64,000 bases of DNA, taken from Candidatus Terasakiella magnetica. GTDB taxonomy: Bacteria > Pseudomonadota > Alphaproteobacteria > Rhodospirillales > Terasakiellaceae. The first letter of the stretch is position 1. Each line of letters starts with the position of its first letter. This document shows, piece after piece, positions 1 through 8,793 of this stretch. A program made the translations under genes and the position numbers. The DNA lies in NCBI RefSeq assembly GCF_900093605.1, contig NZ_FLYE01000005.1:1-64000 (forward strand), given 5' to 3'. The notes below the pieces were generated by a model. That model saw only the letters and a list, made by a program, of their open reading frames with translations, made no database searches and was not told the origin of the DNA.

Positions 1-24
1 CTTCTGGCCTGCGCCAGAATGACC
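1..24. repeat. REP-like palindromic repeat copy, 3' of ftsK
   Basis: A 7-bp perfect stem (TTCTGGC/GCCAGAA, 2-8 with 13-19) with a 4-base loop. Read on the minus strand it is GTCATTCTGGC followed by the mirrored arm. It resembles the short GTCATTCCCGC...GCGGGAA palindromes scattered in many proteobacterial genomes, and three further degenerate copies are in this window (about 39357, 51236 and 59538). It starts about 17 bases beyond the ftsK stop, so it could also act as the ftsK terminator. The copy may be cut by the window edge. Confidence 0.45.
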
Positions 25-35
25 AGAACGGAAAT

Positions 36-2408
36 TTATTCAACCCCGTCCTTACCTGCCATGATTTTACGGCGACCCACACGATCAGGGGCTGTGACAA
101 TGCCTTCTTCTTCCATCTGGTCCACAATGCGCGCTGCCCGATTATAACCAATTGAAAGGCGACGCTGAATATGGCTGGTTGAGGCTTTACCATCTTGAAT
201 ACAAATCTGAACCGCCTGATCATAAAGCGCATCCCCACTGGATGTATTGCCGCCCACAGCACCTGTTGGCATGACTAAACCGTCAATAGGCTCATCACTT
301 TCTTCAGTGACCGCTTCAACATAGCTCGGCTCACCCTGTTTTTTCAGATGGGTGACCACTTCTTCAACTTCTTCATCTGAGGCAAACGGGCCATGCACAC
401 GTGAAACCTGACCACCGCCCGGCTTAAACAGCATATCCCCCATACCCAAAAGCTGTTCAGCACCTTGAGTTTCCAAAATAACGCGCGAATCGATTTTGGT
501 TGTCACCGTAAAGGCAATGCGTGAAGGGAAGTTGGCTTTAATCGTTCCGGTCATCACATCGGTTGACGGACGCTGGGTCGCCATAATCAAATGGATGCCG
601 GCTGCACGTGCTTTTTGTGCCAAAGACTGAATACAGGCATCAATCTCTTTACCCACCATCAACATAAGATCGGCAAACTCATCCACGATAATCACAAGGA
701 ACGGCATAGCCTCCATATCAAGGGGCTGTTCTTCGAAAATCGGTTTACCTGTTTCAGGATCAAATCCGGTTTGAACGCGACGCGTGAGCACCTCGCCTTT
801 CTTGCGGCTTTCTTCCAGCTTGGCATTATAGCCGGAAATATTTCGCACCCCAAGGTTTGACATCAAACGGTAGCGCTCATTCATTTCCTGAACACACCAT
901 TTCAGTGCCATCACCGCCTTGCCCGGCTCCGTCACCACAGGGGAGAGCAAATGTGGAATGCCGTCATAGACAGACAATTCCAACATTTTCGGGTCAATCA
1001 TAATGAACTTACATTGTTCTGGTGTCATGCGATAAAGCAGGCTCAAAATCATGGTATTTACACCAACCGACTTACCAGAACCTGTTGTACCAGCCACCAA
1101 CAAGTGTGGCATACGGGCCAAGTCCGCCATGACGGGTTGCCCACCAATATCCACACCCAACGCCATGTTAAGCGATGCTTTTTGGTTCTCAAAACTTTGG
1201 CTTTCCAACAGCTCGCGCAAATAAACCGTTTCGCGCCGTGCATTTGGCAGCTCAATCCCAATCACGCTACGCCCCGGCACAACCGCAATACGAACCGACA
1301 CCGCAGACATGGAACGTGCAATATCATCAGCTAAAGAAATAACCCGCGATGTTTTTGTGCCTGCCGCAGGTTCCAGCTCATAAAGGGTGACAACTGGGCC
1401 CGGGCGTACTTCAACAATTTCACCTTTAACGCCAAAATCACCCAAAACCTGTTCTAACAGTTCTGCGTTATGTTCAAGAGCCGCGCGGTCAATTTTTGAG
1501 GCTTGCTTTTGCAAAGTGCTGGCTTCACACAACAGATCAAGCGGCGGGAAGTTATAGCTATCAGGGGACAGAACCAGATTTTGCTGTTTGGCTTTTTGTG
1601 ATTTTTTCGGCAAGACCACTTCGGCTTCAGGGGCCTTAATCTTCTTGGCTGATTTCTTGCGTTTTAAAACCGTAATTTCTTCTTCAATCCCGCCTTCTTC
1701 TTCCTCGATCATTTCTTCAAGCTTGGTGCGCTGAAGGACATTTACACCTTTGCTCACCGCTTGGGCTGAACCATGGACTGTCCCTTTGGCAGCCACAGCA
1801 ACACCATGGCCCATATGGGACCATTCACGTTTGGAAAGGGCCAGACCATAAATCAAACCGACAAAACCAAACACACCGCAGATCACAGCAAAAAAGAGAT
1901 CCAAAAACGGCACTTGGCCCAGACCAAACAGGGCAACCAGCCCGAAAAGCCGCTCACTCAACATCAATCCGGCCAAACCGCCCAAACCACTACGCAGCGG
2001 CCAATCAGACGGCATGGCAAATGCATGGACTGCGACAGAAAGAAACAGGGTTGCAAAACATAAAACAATCAGGCGCATCCATAAATTGGAAACCATCTGT
2101 TTTGTAGAAATACGCCATGCCCATGAAAAGAGAACGAGAACAGGGATTGCACTCATCAATCCAAAGGACTGCATCATCACATCAGCCACATAAGCCCCAA
2201 TTGGCCCTAAGAGATTTTGCACATCATGGGGTGAGGCACTGTTAAAAGAAGGATCACCCGGTGTGTAGCTCAGCAAAATCATCGATAAGATAATTGCGCC
2301 TGCACCCAACATCAGACCTGAAATTTCAATTGCGCGATGGGTCAAAAAGTCCCGTGCACCCGGGGGTAAAAGCGGGCTGCGTTGCGGTTTTGTTGTCGTG
2401 CGGGCCAT
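36..2408 (-). CDS. ftsK: DNA translocase FtsK
   Basis: 790-residue septal DNA pump that moves chromosome ends across the closing septum and activates XerCD recombination at dif. The N-terminus carries about four membrane segments (roughly residues 30-48, 85-100, 112-130 and 155-195). An acidic/basic linker (about 230-280) follows, then the alpha/beta motor with Walker A GTTGSGKS (about 440-447) and Walker B VIIVDEFAD (about 573-580). A C-terminal winged-helix gamma domain, which in this family reads KOPS, ends the protein. The linker is short, as is usual in alphaproteobacteria. The start is the ATG at 2408; a TTG lies one codon upstream. It is the last gene of its strand at the window edge. 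Confidence 0.97.
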   Translation of the reverse strand: MARTTTKPQRSPLLPPGARDFLTHRAIEISGLMLGAGAIILSMILLSYTPGDPSFNSASPHDVQNLLGPIGAYVADVMMQSFGLMSAIPVLVLFSWAWRISTKQMVSNLWMRLIVLCFATLFLSVAVHAFAMPSDWPLRSGLGGLAGLMLSERLFGLVALFGLGQVPFLDLFFAVICGVFGFVGLIYGLALSKREWSHMGHGVAVAAKGTVHGSAQAVSKGVNVLQRTKLEEMIEEEEGGIEEEITVLKRKKSAKKIKAPEAEVVLPKKSQKAKQQNLVLSPDSYNFPPLDLLCEASTLQKQASKIDRAALEHNAELLEQVLGDFGVKGEIVEVRPGPVVTLYELEPAAGTKTSRVISLADDIARSMSAVSVRIAVVPGRSVIGIELPNARRETVYLRELLESQSFENQKASLNMALGVDIGGQPVMADLARMPHLLVAGTTGSGKSVGVNTMILSLLYRMTPEQCKFIMIDPKMLELSVYDGIPHLLSPVVTEPGKAVMALKWCVQEMNERYRLMSNLGVRNISGYNAKLEESRKKGEVLTRRVQTGFDPETGKPIFEEQPLDMEAMPFLVIIVDEFADLMLMVGKEIDACIQSLAQKARAAGIHLIMATQRPSTDVMTGTIKANFPSRIAFTVTTKIDSRVILETQGAEQLLGMGDMLFKPGGGQVSRVHGPFASDEEVEEVVTHLKKQGEPSYVEAVTEESDEPIDGLVMPTGAVGGNTSSGDALYDQAVQICIQDGKASTSHIQRRLSIGYNRAARIVDQMEEEGIVTAPDRVGRRKIMAGKDGVE

Positions 2409-2497
2409 CAAAATTCTCTTTCAACATGCAGATAGAGTCACTGTTATGCTCTAGTCTATATAAAGAGAGTTAAGGGATGGTTTACGGTGATTTTGTT

Positions 2498-3001
2498 CTA
2501 TTCGAACTCTTTGACAAGCGCCTCAAAACTCACGCCCCATGAAGAAAATGGATGTTCTGAGATGTAAGAATTAAAGAAACGATTATCATGGCTGACTTCC
2601 GGTCCAGCCCAATCGGGTTTTTCAAAAGATTGATCAGGGCTTTCCAGTTCAATTTCTGCCATAACAAGCCCGTCATTAACCCCATGAAATTCATCAATTT
2701 CCCATGTATTACCCGCAGCTTCAAGGGTATAGCGGGTTTTCTCAATAGCATCGCCGCACAGTTCAGCGAGCATTTTTTCACAATCTTCATTGGGAATTTC
2801 ATATTCAAACTCAAGGCGTGAAATCCCGCCGCGATCTGCCTTGATGGTGAGGAAGGATTTTGGCCCCTTGGTGCGCACCCGCACGACCACGGACTCATCC
2901 TTGCTGATATAGCCTTGAGAGATTTTCTTACAATCAGCCCCGTCTTTCCAACCAGACCCGATTACCAGAAATTTACGTTCAATTTCCAACTGGTTTGACA
3001 T
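2498..3001 (-). CDS. CYTH domain protein (triphosphate tunnel family)
   Basis: 167 residues. The N-terminal signature EIERKFLV (residues 6-13) is the ExExK motif of the CYTH superfamily, which includes class IV adenylate cyclase, thiamine triphosphatase and inorganic triphosphatase. Alternating charged strands (VVVRVRTKG, FLTIKAD, RLEFEYEIP, WEIDEFHG, VMAEIELES) are the inward-facing Arg/Lys/Glu residues expected of the tunnel. Bacterial single-domain members are mostly triphosphatases acting on inorganic triphosphate. Substrate cannot be read from sequence. It lies 17 bases downstream of the NUDIX gene on the same strand, so the two are probably cotranscribed as a pair of phosphate-hydrolysing enzymes. 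Confidence 0.9.
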   Translation of the reverse strand: MSNQLEIERKFLVIGSGWKDGADCKKISQGYISKDESVVVRVRTKGPKSFLTIKADRGGISRLEFEYEIPNEDCEKMLAELCGDAIEKTRYTLEAAGNTWEIDEFHGVNDGLVMAEIELESPDQSFEKPDWAGPEVSHDNRFFNSYISEHPFSSWGVSFEALVKEFE

Positions 3002-3018
3002 GATTGCTCTCTTTCTTT

Positions 3019-3462
3019 TTAGTCTTTGGCAAAAGCCACGTTTAAGGCCGCGCGCACCACTGGATTAATCTCATATTTTTTCTGATCTTTTATGTCATGC
3101 GCACTCATCATGCGCCATGCGGAATGTTCATCCGAGAGTTTGATTTTTTCAAACTTATGATCAATCTCACAGGCATAAAAAATCATCACCCGTTCGGCTT
3201 TGTCTTTTTCTTCAAAACTACGTCGCCCGGCATAAATGATATCGCCAACATTGACCTTATCAAAACCGATTTCTTCCAAGATTTCACGTGCGATACTTTT
3301 TGCCATATCTTCGCCCGCATCCAACTTGCCCCCGGGAATATCCCAATGGCTTTTACCTGCCTTTTCCATCATCAAGATGCGGCCTTTTTTATCTTTGATA
3401 ATGGCTTTCTGGCTTACTGAAAAGAGAGCGCAGTCATTTATGAGAGAGGGCACGGGTTTCAT
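3019..3462 (-). CDS. NUDIX hydrolase
   Basis: 147 residues. The Nudix box GGKLDAGEDMAKSIAREILEEIGF lies at about residues 44-67 and fits the consensus GX5EX7REUXEEXGU, with the catalytic REILEE helix intact. Such enzymes cleave nucleoside diphosphates linked to another moiety. The substrate (oxidised dNTP, ADP-ribose or a nucleotide sugar) is not determined. It is upstream of the CYTH gene in the same orientation. The ATG at 3462 is the first in the frame. Confidence 0.92.
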   Translation of the reverse strand: MKPVPSLINDCALFSVSQKAIIKDKKGRILMMEKAGKSHWDIPGGKLDAGEDMAKSIAREILEEIGFDKVNVGDIIYAGRRSFEEKDKAERVMIFYACEIDHKFEKIKLSDEHSAWRMMSAHDIKDQKKYEINPVVRAALNVAFAKD

Positions 3463-3667
3463 CCTGTCCTGATATTTGAAAAACAGCTCTTCAGTTTTGC
3501 CATAAGTGGAAAGCCATTGTCGACATGCAATTGCAAAGAAATGTTAAGCTATTGTGAAAATCCGGTAAAAGGTTGGAAAAAAAGGAAAAAATACCCCCCT
3601 ACAAGCTCCTTTAATGCTAGGCAAAATAAACAAAAATTGTCAGGCAATTCAGGGAAGGTCCTATCTC

Positions 3668-4483
3668 ATGCCATTCAAGCATATTTTGCTGCACCTCGAC
3701 GCAACGCAACAATGTGAAAAACGCATCACCATTGCCATTGATTTGGCAAAAAAAGGCGATGCACACATTACAGCACTTTTCTGCCAAACCGACCCGGAAA
3801 TGTCGGCAATTGTTGGTAATCACCCTGTCAGTGACGACCTGCGCAAATTGGCAAAAACGGCTGAAGAAGGCTTCTTGGCAAAAACCGAAGAAGCCGGTGT
3901 TCGTGCCAGCGTCAACAGCGCACTTTGCACCAGCCACGCACAAGTCATTCAGGCTGTCACATGGGCAGCGCGCACCAGCGACATTGCCATCCTTGGTCAA
4001 TATGACTGGTCCAAGAACTACAGCGCGATCCCGTCTGATCTGGCTGAAAATGTGATTGTTCATTCCGGTCGTCCGGCTCTTGTCATTCCATTTGCAGGTG
4101 ATTTTGCCAATATTGGCACACGTTGCCTTGTGGCTTGGAATGGTGGTCGTGAATCTTCACGCGCACTTAACGATGCCATCCCGATGATGAAAGACGCCAA
4201 AATAGTTGAGATCTTCGCCATTCAAAAAGAAGGCGTAAAACGTCCTAGCGAAAATGAGCTAGTTGAACATCTTGATAAATACGGCATTCCAGCAAAAGCA
4301 GCCCATGCCAAACGTGAAAACGTCGGCGTCACAGACTTGCTGCTATCTCATGCCGCAGATGAAAGCTCTGATCTGATCGTCATGGGTGCCCATGGTCATT
4401 ATGGTGTGTCGCATATGCTGCGCGGTGGCAACACCCGCGAAATCCTCAAGCATATGACCGTGCCTGTGTTGATGTCGCATTAA
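3668..4483 (+). CDS. Universal stress protein, tandem UspA domains
   Basis: 271 residues starting at MPFKHILLHLD; the frame is open further upstream, but this ATG matches the family start. Two Usp domains lie in tandem. The second ends with the ATP-binding motif GAHGHYGVSHMLRGGNTREIL (GxxGxxx...G-rich-T), while the first has a degenerate version. Tandem Usp proteins of this type are common in alphaproteobacteria and act as soluble stress-survival factors. The 205-base upstream gap holds its promoter region. The gene is convergent with the next one, and only 19 bases separate the two stops, with a CCATGG...CCATGG element between them. Confidence 0.9.
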   Translation: MPFKHILLHLDATQQCEKRITIAIDLAKKGDAHITALFCQTDPEMSAIVGNHPVSDDLRKLAKTAEEGFLAKTEEAGVRASVNSALCTSHAQVIQAVTWAARTSDIAILGQYDWSKNYSAIPSDLAENVIVHSGRPALVIPFAGDFANIGTRCLVAWNGGRESSRALNDAIPMMKDAKIVEIFAIQKEGVKRPSENELVEHLDKYGIPAKAAHAKRENVGVTDLLLSHAADESSDLIVMGAHGHYGVSHMLRGGNTREILKHMTVPVLMSH

Positions 4484-4502
4484 TCGACATTTTCACCATG
4501 GA

Positions 4503-5174
4503 TCACTTCCATGGATAAATCTTTAAGTTAGGCCAGACGCTTTTCCAGCGTTTGGCCTTTGCTTTATAGGCATCGGGAAATTCCAGCATATGATTGGGCC
4601 GCACGATCATGCGCAAGAGATTTTCAAACCCAAAGGGTGCATCAAAAGAAATGCGCGAGCCGCCGCGTCCTTGCAAGGCAATGGCCTGCACTTTTGAGGG
4701 ATAATAGCGCAAGGATTCAGTCGCCGATTTAAGCTCAGGATAGGGCAGGCCGAATTTGGGCTCATACCACATATGAACACGTGACTGGTTTTTTACCTGA
4801 ATTTTCACATCCAAATCCTGAAAAAGCGCATCTGCGCGCAAAGCCATGACTTCTTCGGCTTCACGGCTTTGGTCCGGGTCATAATAGATCAAGTCATAAT
4901 CTAAAATTCCATCACAAGGGTTATGCCCTTCCACCACATTCCACACGGTTTGAAACAAACAGCCCGACACCAGCCAGCAATCTGGTGCATCCAGCATATG
5001 CATGCGATCTAAAATAATCTTGTTATAGGGGTTCATCAGCACAAGCTTGATCAAGGTATCGGCATTGCGCGATACGTCATAGCGCGGCAGATTATCGGCA
5101 AAAAGGAGGCTTTCCTCCCCATCACTGGGAAGCTCACGGCGGTATCGATTGACAATATGCCCTTTACGTCGCAT
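4503..5174 (-). CDS. Nucleotidyltransferase-like protein (DUF925/NTP_transf_6 type)
   Basis: 223 residues. The block WLVSGCLFQTVWN...ILDYDLIYYDPD (about residues 67-100) holds the acidic DYDLIYYD motif that stands in for the metal-binding Asp pair of polymerase-beta-like nucleotidyltransferases, followed by a conserved VKNQSRVHMWYEPKFG segment. This matches the uncharacterised family PF06042. The biochemical role is unknown in the family. It is a single gene between the convergent stress gene and the EamA exporter, with a gap of 55 bases to the latter. Confidence 0.8.
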   Translation of the reverse strand: MRRKGHIVNRYRRELPSDGEESLLFADNLPRYDVSRNADTLIKLVLMNPYNKIILDRMHMLDAPDCWLVSGCLFQTVWNVVEGHNPCDGILDYDLIYYDPDQSREAEEVMALRADALFQDLDVKIQVKNQSRVHMWYEPKFGLPYPELKSATESLRYYPSKVQAIALQGRGGSRISFDAPFGFENLLRMIVRPNHMLEFPDAYKAKAKRWKSVWPNLKIYPWK

Positions 5175-5229
5175 GACGCCCTTTTCCTCAACACTTGTGA
5201 AGATAAGATAACAAATTTATCAGGTAAAA

Positions 5230-6117
5230 TCAGCCGCTTTTACGTTTTAGATTGCTCACGAAAATGCCAACGAAAATGATCCCAAGCGCACTGAGCATCT
5301 CTGTCGGGACTTTTTCCCCCAGCGCAAGGGCGGCAATCCCCACGCCAAAGACAGGCACGAGATAGTTATTTAAGGCCAGAAAACTCACACCGGAGGTATT
5401 GATCACCTGTAACAATAAGATATTGGCAAGCGCGGTTGGAAAGAGCCCAAGATAAATCAACGCACCGAGATGTTTTACATCCGCACTATAGGTCCATGGC
5501 TGATCAATAATGATGGAGGCTGGCACCATCATTATTGCTGCAATAATCATAGAACCAGACGCCACCACCATAAACGGCACATGGGAAAGCCTGCGCGCAA
5601 TGATTGAGGCCCCGCCATAACAAAGTGCGGCACTGACAATCGCGCCTTGGGCCACAAGGTCTTGGCCCAATCCATAAAGCACACTGGGGCCAACCAAGAC
5701 AAGCAAGCCAGCAAAACCAATACAGACCCCCGCCACCATATAGGGGCTGAGCTTTTCATCATCGGTAAAGAAATGCGCCATGATCGGCACGCTAAGCGGA
5801 ATGGTTGACATTAAAACAGCCGTCATGCCGCCATCGACAAAATGCTCCCCCCATCCAATGAGAAAGAAAGGGGCGGCATTACCTAAAACCGCAAGCCAAA
5901 ACAGACCAATCCAGACAGAACGTTCCCGCGGGATGCTCTCTTTGCGAATGATGGCAATAAAGCTCAGCACCACAGCTGCCAAAGCAATGCGTGCAGCCGC
6001 TATAGACACAGGTCCGACTTCCTCCAAGGCGATTTTAATCATGGTGAAGCTTGAGCCCCAGATCATCGCCAAAATGACGAGCATGATAAATCCGCTAATG
6101 GAGAGGGATTTGGACAT
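5230..6117 (-). CDS. EamA/DMT-family inner-membrane transporter
   Basis: 295 residues, about ten hydrophobic segments in two EamA repeats. The first repeat carries the typical WGSSFTMIKIALEEVGPVSIAAARI entry; the second carries YGGASIIARRL and FPTALANILLLQVINTSG. Drug/metabolite superfamily proteins of this topology export amino acids, metabolites or drugs. The substrate is not predictable. It is likely monocistronic; cobT lies upstream on the same strand, 59 bases away. Confidence 0.9.
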   Translation of the reverse strand: MSKSLSISGFIMLVILAMIWGSSFTMIKIALEEVGPVSIAAARIALAAVVLSFIAIIRKESIPRERSVWIGLFWLAVLGNAAPFFLIGWGEHFVDGGMTAVLMSTIPLSVPIMAHFFTDDEKLSPYMVAGVCIGFAGLLVLVGPSVLYGLGQDLVAQGAIVSAALCYGGASIIARRLSHVPFMVVASGSMIIAAIMMVPASIIIDQPWTYSADVKHLGALIYLGLFPTALANILLLQVINTSGVSFLALNNYLVPVFGVGIAALALGEKVPTEMLSALGIIFVGIFVSNLKRKSG

Positions 6118-6176
6118 TGTTTCTTACATCCCTTTTTTCGTCATGCAGGTACAGACCTGTATCAGTATGACAATTA

Positions 6177-7202
6177 TCAGTCTTTGGTTGCCACGCCCGC
6201 ATCGCCAAAGGTTGCCATATTATTATGGCACGCCACAGCTGAGCGCACGAGGCCCACAGCCAAGACCGCACCACTGGCTTCACCCAAACGCATATCCAAA
6301 TCAAACAAGGCTTTCTTGCCGATTTTTTCACAAAGCAACTGATGGCCCGGCTCTACGGAATTATGCGCCACCATGCAATGATCCAACGCCCCCTTACAGG
6401 TGGCTTCCAAGGCAGCAACTGCACTGGTACAGACATAACCATCCAGCAAAACCGGAATGCGTTTCATGCGCGCAGCCACAACTGCACCTGCCATGGCAAC
6501 CAGCTCACGCCCGCCAAGACAACGCAATACATCCAGCCCGTCTTTCATGGCGTCTTTATTGACCAGTACCGATTCGGCCACAACGGCGATTTTATGACCC
6601 ATGGCTTCATCATCAACACCTGTGCCGCGACCAACCCATGTTTCTGCCGCCCCGCCATAAAGCCCATGGGCCACGGCAGCGGCTGATGTTGTATTGCCAA
6701 TGCCCATCTCACCAATACATAACAGGTCAGTATGGTCTTTAACCGTTGTCATACCATAAAAGAACGCTTCTGCCATATCTTCATCAGACATGGCTGGCCC
6801 TTTAGAAAAATCGGCTGTTGGTTGATCCAGCGCCATTTCATGAACTTGCAGGTCCACATCAAACGTCGCACAAATCTGGTTGACTGCCGCCCCGCCATTA
6901 ATGAAGTTCTGCACCATCTGCCCCGTCACTTCTGGGGGATAGGCTGACACGCCGCGCGCCACAACACCGTGGTTTCCGGCATAGACATTACAATGAACCG
7001 ATTTTGCCCGTGGCGGGTATGAGCCCTGCCATCTTGCCACCCAATGGCTGACTTCTTCCAAACGGCCCAGCGAGCCTTCCGGCTTGGTCAATTGTGGTTC
7101 ACGCGCATCGGCCTGTTGTTTGGCACTTTGGGAAAATTCAGGTAAAACTTTTAAAACTTCGCGGATGTCATCCAGTGATTTTACATGGGGTAACGTATTC
7201 AT
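6177..7202 (-). CDS. cobT: Nicotinate-nucleotide--dimethylbenzimidazole phosphoribosyltransferase
   Basis: 341 residues. CobT transfers phosphoribose from nicotinate mononucleotide to dimethylbenzimidazole to give alpha-ribazole phosphate, the lower ligand of cobalamin. Recognisable blocks are EPQLTKPEGSLGRLE near the N-terminus, YAGNHGVVARGVSAYP, GEMGIGNTTSAAA and HNSVEPGH with the catalytic Glu near the C-terminus. The ATG at 7202 was preferred over the longer frame to 7277, because GGGA sits at a good distance upstream and MNTLPHVKSL is a natural beginning. It is divergent from cobS across 78 bases, which is too short for a cobalamin riboswitch. Confidence 0.95.
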   Translation of the reverse strand: MNTLPHVKSLDDIREVLKVLPEFSQSAKQQADAREPQLTKPEGSLGRLEEVSHWVARWQGSYPPRAKSVHCNVYAGNHGVVARGVSAYPPEVTGQMVQNFINGGAAVNQICATFDVDLQVHEMALDQPTADFSKGPAMSDEDMAEAFFYGMTTVKDHTDLLCIGEMGIGNTTSAAAVAHGLYGGAAETWVGRGTGVDDEAMGHKIAVVAESVLVNKDAMKDGLDVLRCLGGRELVAMAGAVVAARMKRIPVLLDGYVCTSAVAALEATCKGALDHCMVAHNSVEPGHQLLCEKIGKKALFDLDMRLGEASGAVLAVGLVRSAVACHNNMATFGDAGVATKD

Positions 7203-7280
7203 AATATCCCTACTCTCTTTCCCAATGGCGGATCGTTCGTTATAAGAACATAACTTTACAAAAGAGATAGCACGCAAACC

Positions 7281-8075
7281 ATGACAGATACCAGTTCAAC
7301 CTTTGAAAAAAATGCGCAAAACCCTAAAGCTTGGTGGGAAGATATCCAACTGGCAGTCGTCTTCCTCACCCGACTGCCGTGGAAGTTGAAAGAAGAGCTC
7401 GCCCCACAGGCCTTAAACCGTGCGCTTCGCGCCTTTCCCTTAATCGGGCTTTTGGTTGGCGGTCTGTCTGCCACGGTTTATGGACTTGCCCATATCTTTG
7501 AAATTCCACCCCTTGCCTGTGGCTTGCTTGCTGTGCTCACCAGTGTGTTGTTAACAGGCGCGCTTCATGAAGATGGCTTGGCCGATGTTGCAGATGGTTT
7601 TGGCGGGGGCGCAAGCCGGGAGCGCAAGCTTGAAATTATGCGCGACAGCAGCCTTGGCAGCTATGGCACCATTGCGCTTATCCTATCCATTGGTCTGCGC
7701 AGTGCCGCCCTTGGCGGGTTTGAAGACTGGATGGTGGGCGCGAGTGTTATTGTGGCGGTTTCCTGCCTATCGCGCATTGCACCTGCCTTGTTGATTTACC
7801 TGATGGAAAGCGCGCGCACGGATGGCCTTGCTGCTAGCATGGAAAAACCGGACTGGATGATTGTGGTGCAAGCATGCGGGCTTGGCATTGCGCTTTTCTT
7901 GTTATGTACGCCGCTTGATGCCGGATTTGTCACCATAGTCATGGGCTTCACCGCCCTTTATGTTTTCCAAGGTCTTGCACAAAAACAAATCGGCGGGCAA
8001 ACAGGCGATGTGTGTGGCGCTGCCCAACAGGTGATGGAAATAACAATGATTGTGGTGCTGGCAGGATTGGCATGA
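7281..8075 (+). CDS. cobS: Adenosylcobinamide-GDP ribazoletransferase (cobalamin synthase)
   Basis: 264 residues, integral membrane protein joining adenosylcobinamide-GDP and alpha-ribazole (phosphate). The family signature LHEDGLADVADGFGGG (about residues 95-110) is complete, and hydrophobic helices fill the second half. The N-terminal W-x-D-x-x-x-A-V-x-F-L-T-R-L-P motif is also typical. It overlaps the next gene by ATGA, so the two are translationally coupled. Together with the divergent cobT it forms the nucleotide-loop assembly module. The corrin-ring genes are not in the window. Confidence 0.95.
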   Translation: MTDTSSTFEKNAQNPKAWWEDIQLAVVFLTRLPWKLKEELAPQALNRALRAFPLIGLLVGGLSATVYGLAHIFEIPPLACGLLAVLTSVLLTGALHEDGLADVADGFGGGASRERKLEIMRDSSLGSYGTIALILSIGLRSAALGGFEDWMVGASVIVAVSCLSRIAPALLIYLMESARTDGLAASMEKPDWMIVVQACGLGIALFLLCTPLDAGFVTIVMGFTALYVFQGLAQKQIGGQTGDVCGAAQQVMEITMIVVLAGLA

Positions 8076-8683
8076 GCCTAAGCATCACCAAATTTCATTG
8101 GATACGCCATGCCCCTGTCAAAGCCATGATGCCCGGTCGCATCTATGGGCAGCGCGATGTGGGCTGTAAACTAAATGATACGGAACGTTTGCTCTCTTTG
8201 GCAGACCAGCTTCCCAAAGAGGGGATTTGGGTCAGCTCAAGCCTGTCGCGCACAAAAAAAACCGCCAAGGCCATTGGTGAGCAAAAGGGCTGGAAAGTGC
8301 GCCCACTGGCCTATAAAGAACTGATGGAACAGAACTTTGGCCTTTGGCAAAGCAAAACATGGGACGAGCTGGAAGATGACCCCGCAGGTGATGCATTTTG
8401 GAAAGACCCCGCCGCCACCTGCCCACCAGATGGCGAGAGTTTTGAGCAACTCTGCACACGGGTGCAAAAATGCATCAACCACCTGATTAAAAAATATAAC
8501 GGACAAGAAATCATCTGTGTGGCCCATGCAGGCACCATTCGCGCAGCCCTTGCCCAAGCCTTGGATATGACGCCAGCGTCTGCCTTGCGCCTAAAAATTG
8601 ATACGCTGTCGCTTTCACAAATCAGTCATTTTAGCGACCCTGATAAAGACAACACATGGTCTGTTGAGCGGGTTAATTTTTGA
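8072..8683 (+). CDS. Histidine phosphatase, CobC-like alpha-ribazole phosphatase
   Basis: 203 residues from the ATG that overlaps the cobS stop. Phosphoglycerate-mutase-like fold: the phospho-acceptor motif is IRHAP (near residue 10, RHA rather than RHG), followed by GRIYGQRDVGCKL, the SSLSRTKKTA block and the distal VAHAGTIRAAL motif. In the cob context it most likely removes phosphate from alpha-ribazole 5'-phosphate. A general phosphatase role cannot be excluded. The operon ends here; the next promoter follows within 10 bases. Confidence 0.85.
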   Translation: MSLSITKFHWIRHAPVKAMMPGRIYGQRDVGCKLNDTERLLSLADQLPKEGIWVSSSLSRTKKTAKAIGEQKGWKVRPLAYKELMEQNFGLWQSKTWDELEDDPAGDAFWKDPAATCPPDGESFEQLCTRVQKCINHLIKKYNGQEIICVAHAGTIRAALAQALDMTPASALRLKIDTLSLSQISHFSDPDKDNTWSVERVNF

Positions 8684-8688
8684 TCAAA

Positions 8689-8737
8689 TTGACAATTCGC
8701 AATGAACATTAGATTAGCCTAAAATAAAATCTCCTAA
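8689..8737 (+). promoter_or_regulatory. Crp/FNR-type box and class II promoter of the octaheme cytochrome operon
   Basis: TTGAC-AATT-CGCAA (8689-8702) is a two-half-site Crp/FNR-family box of the FNR/NnrR type. Exactly 22 bases lie between it and the -10 hexamer TAAAAT (8725-8730), so the box centre would be at -41.5 of a start near 8737, the class II FNR geometry. The same box with the same spacing occurs at 11075. A weaker sigma-70 reading (TTGACA-N17-GATTAG from 8689) overlaps it. Confidence 0.6.
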
Positions 8738-8784
8738 AAAAATGGACAAATCCCACTGAAATGGGCGGAACAATTTTTTAGGAG
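8731..8784 (+). promoter_or_regulatory. Inverted repeat enclosing the octaheme cytochrome ribosome-binding site
   Basis: CTCCTAAAAAA (8731-8741) pairs perfectly over 11 bp with TTTTTTAGGAG (8774-8784). The right arm includes the first part of the strong AGGAGGAGG ribosome-binding site (8780-8788). A small CCCA/TGGG hairpin lies inside the loop. A transcript starting near 8737 would lack the CTCCT part of the left arm, so only longer transcripts could mask the site. Confidence 0.45.
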
Positions 8785-8793
8785 GAGGCATAA

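Noticed and set aside
5780-6562. 260-codon plus-strand open frame across the eamA-cobT border
   Set aside because: It lies opposite two well-supported genes, has no recognisable domain and has a composition typical of an antisense frame.
7203-7280. Possible cobalamin riboswitch between cobT and cobS
   Set aside because: The divergent gap is only 78 bases and shows no B12-box-like sequence; a cobalamin riboswitch needs far more.
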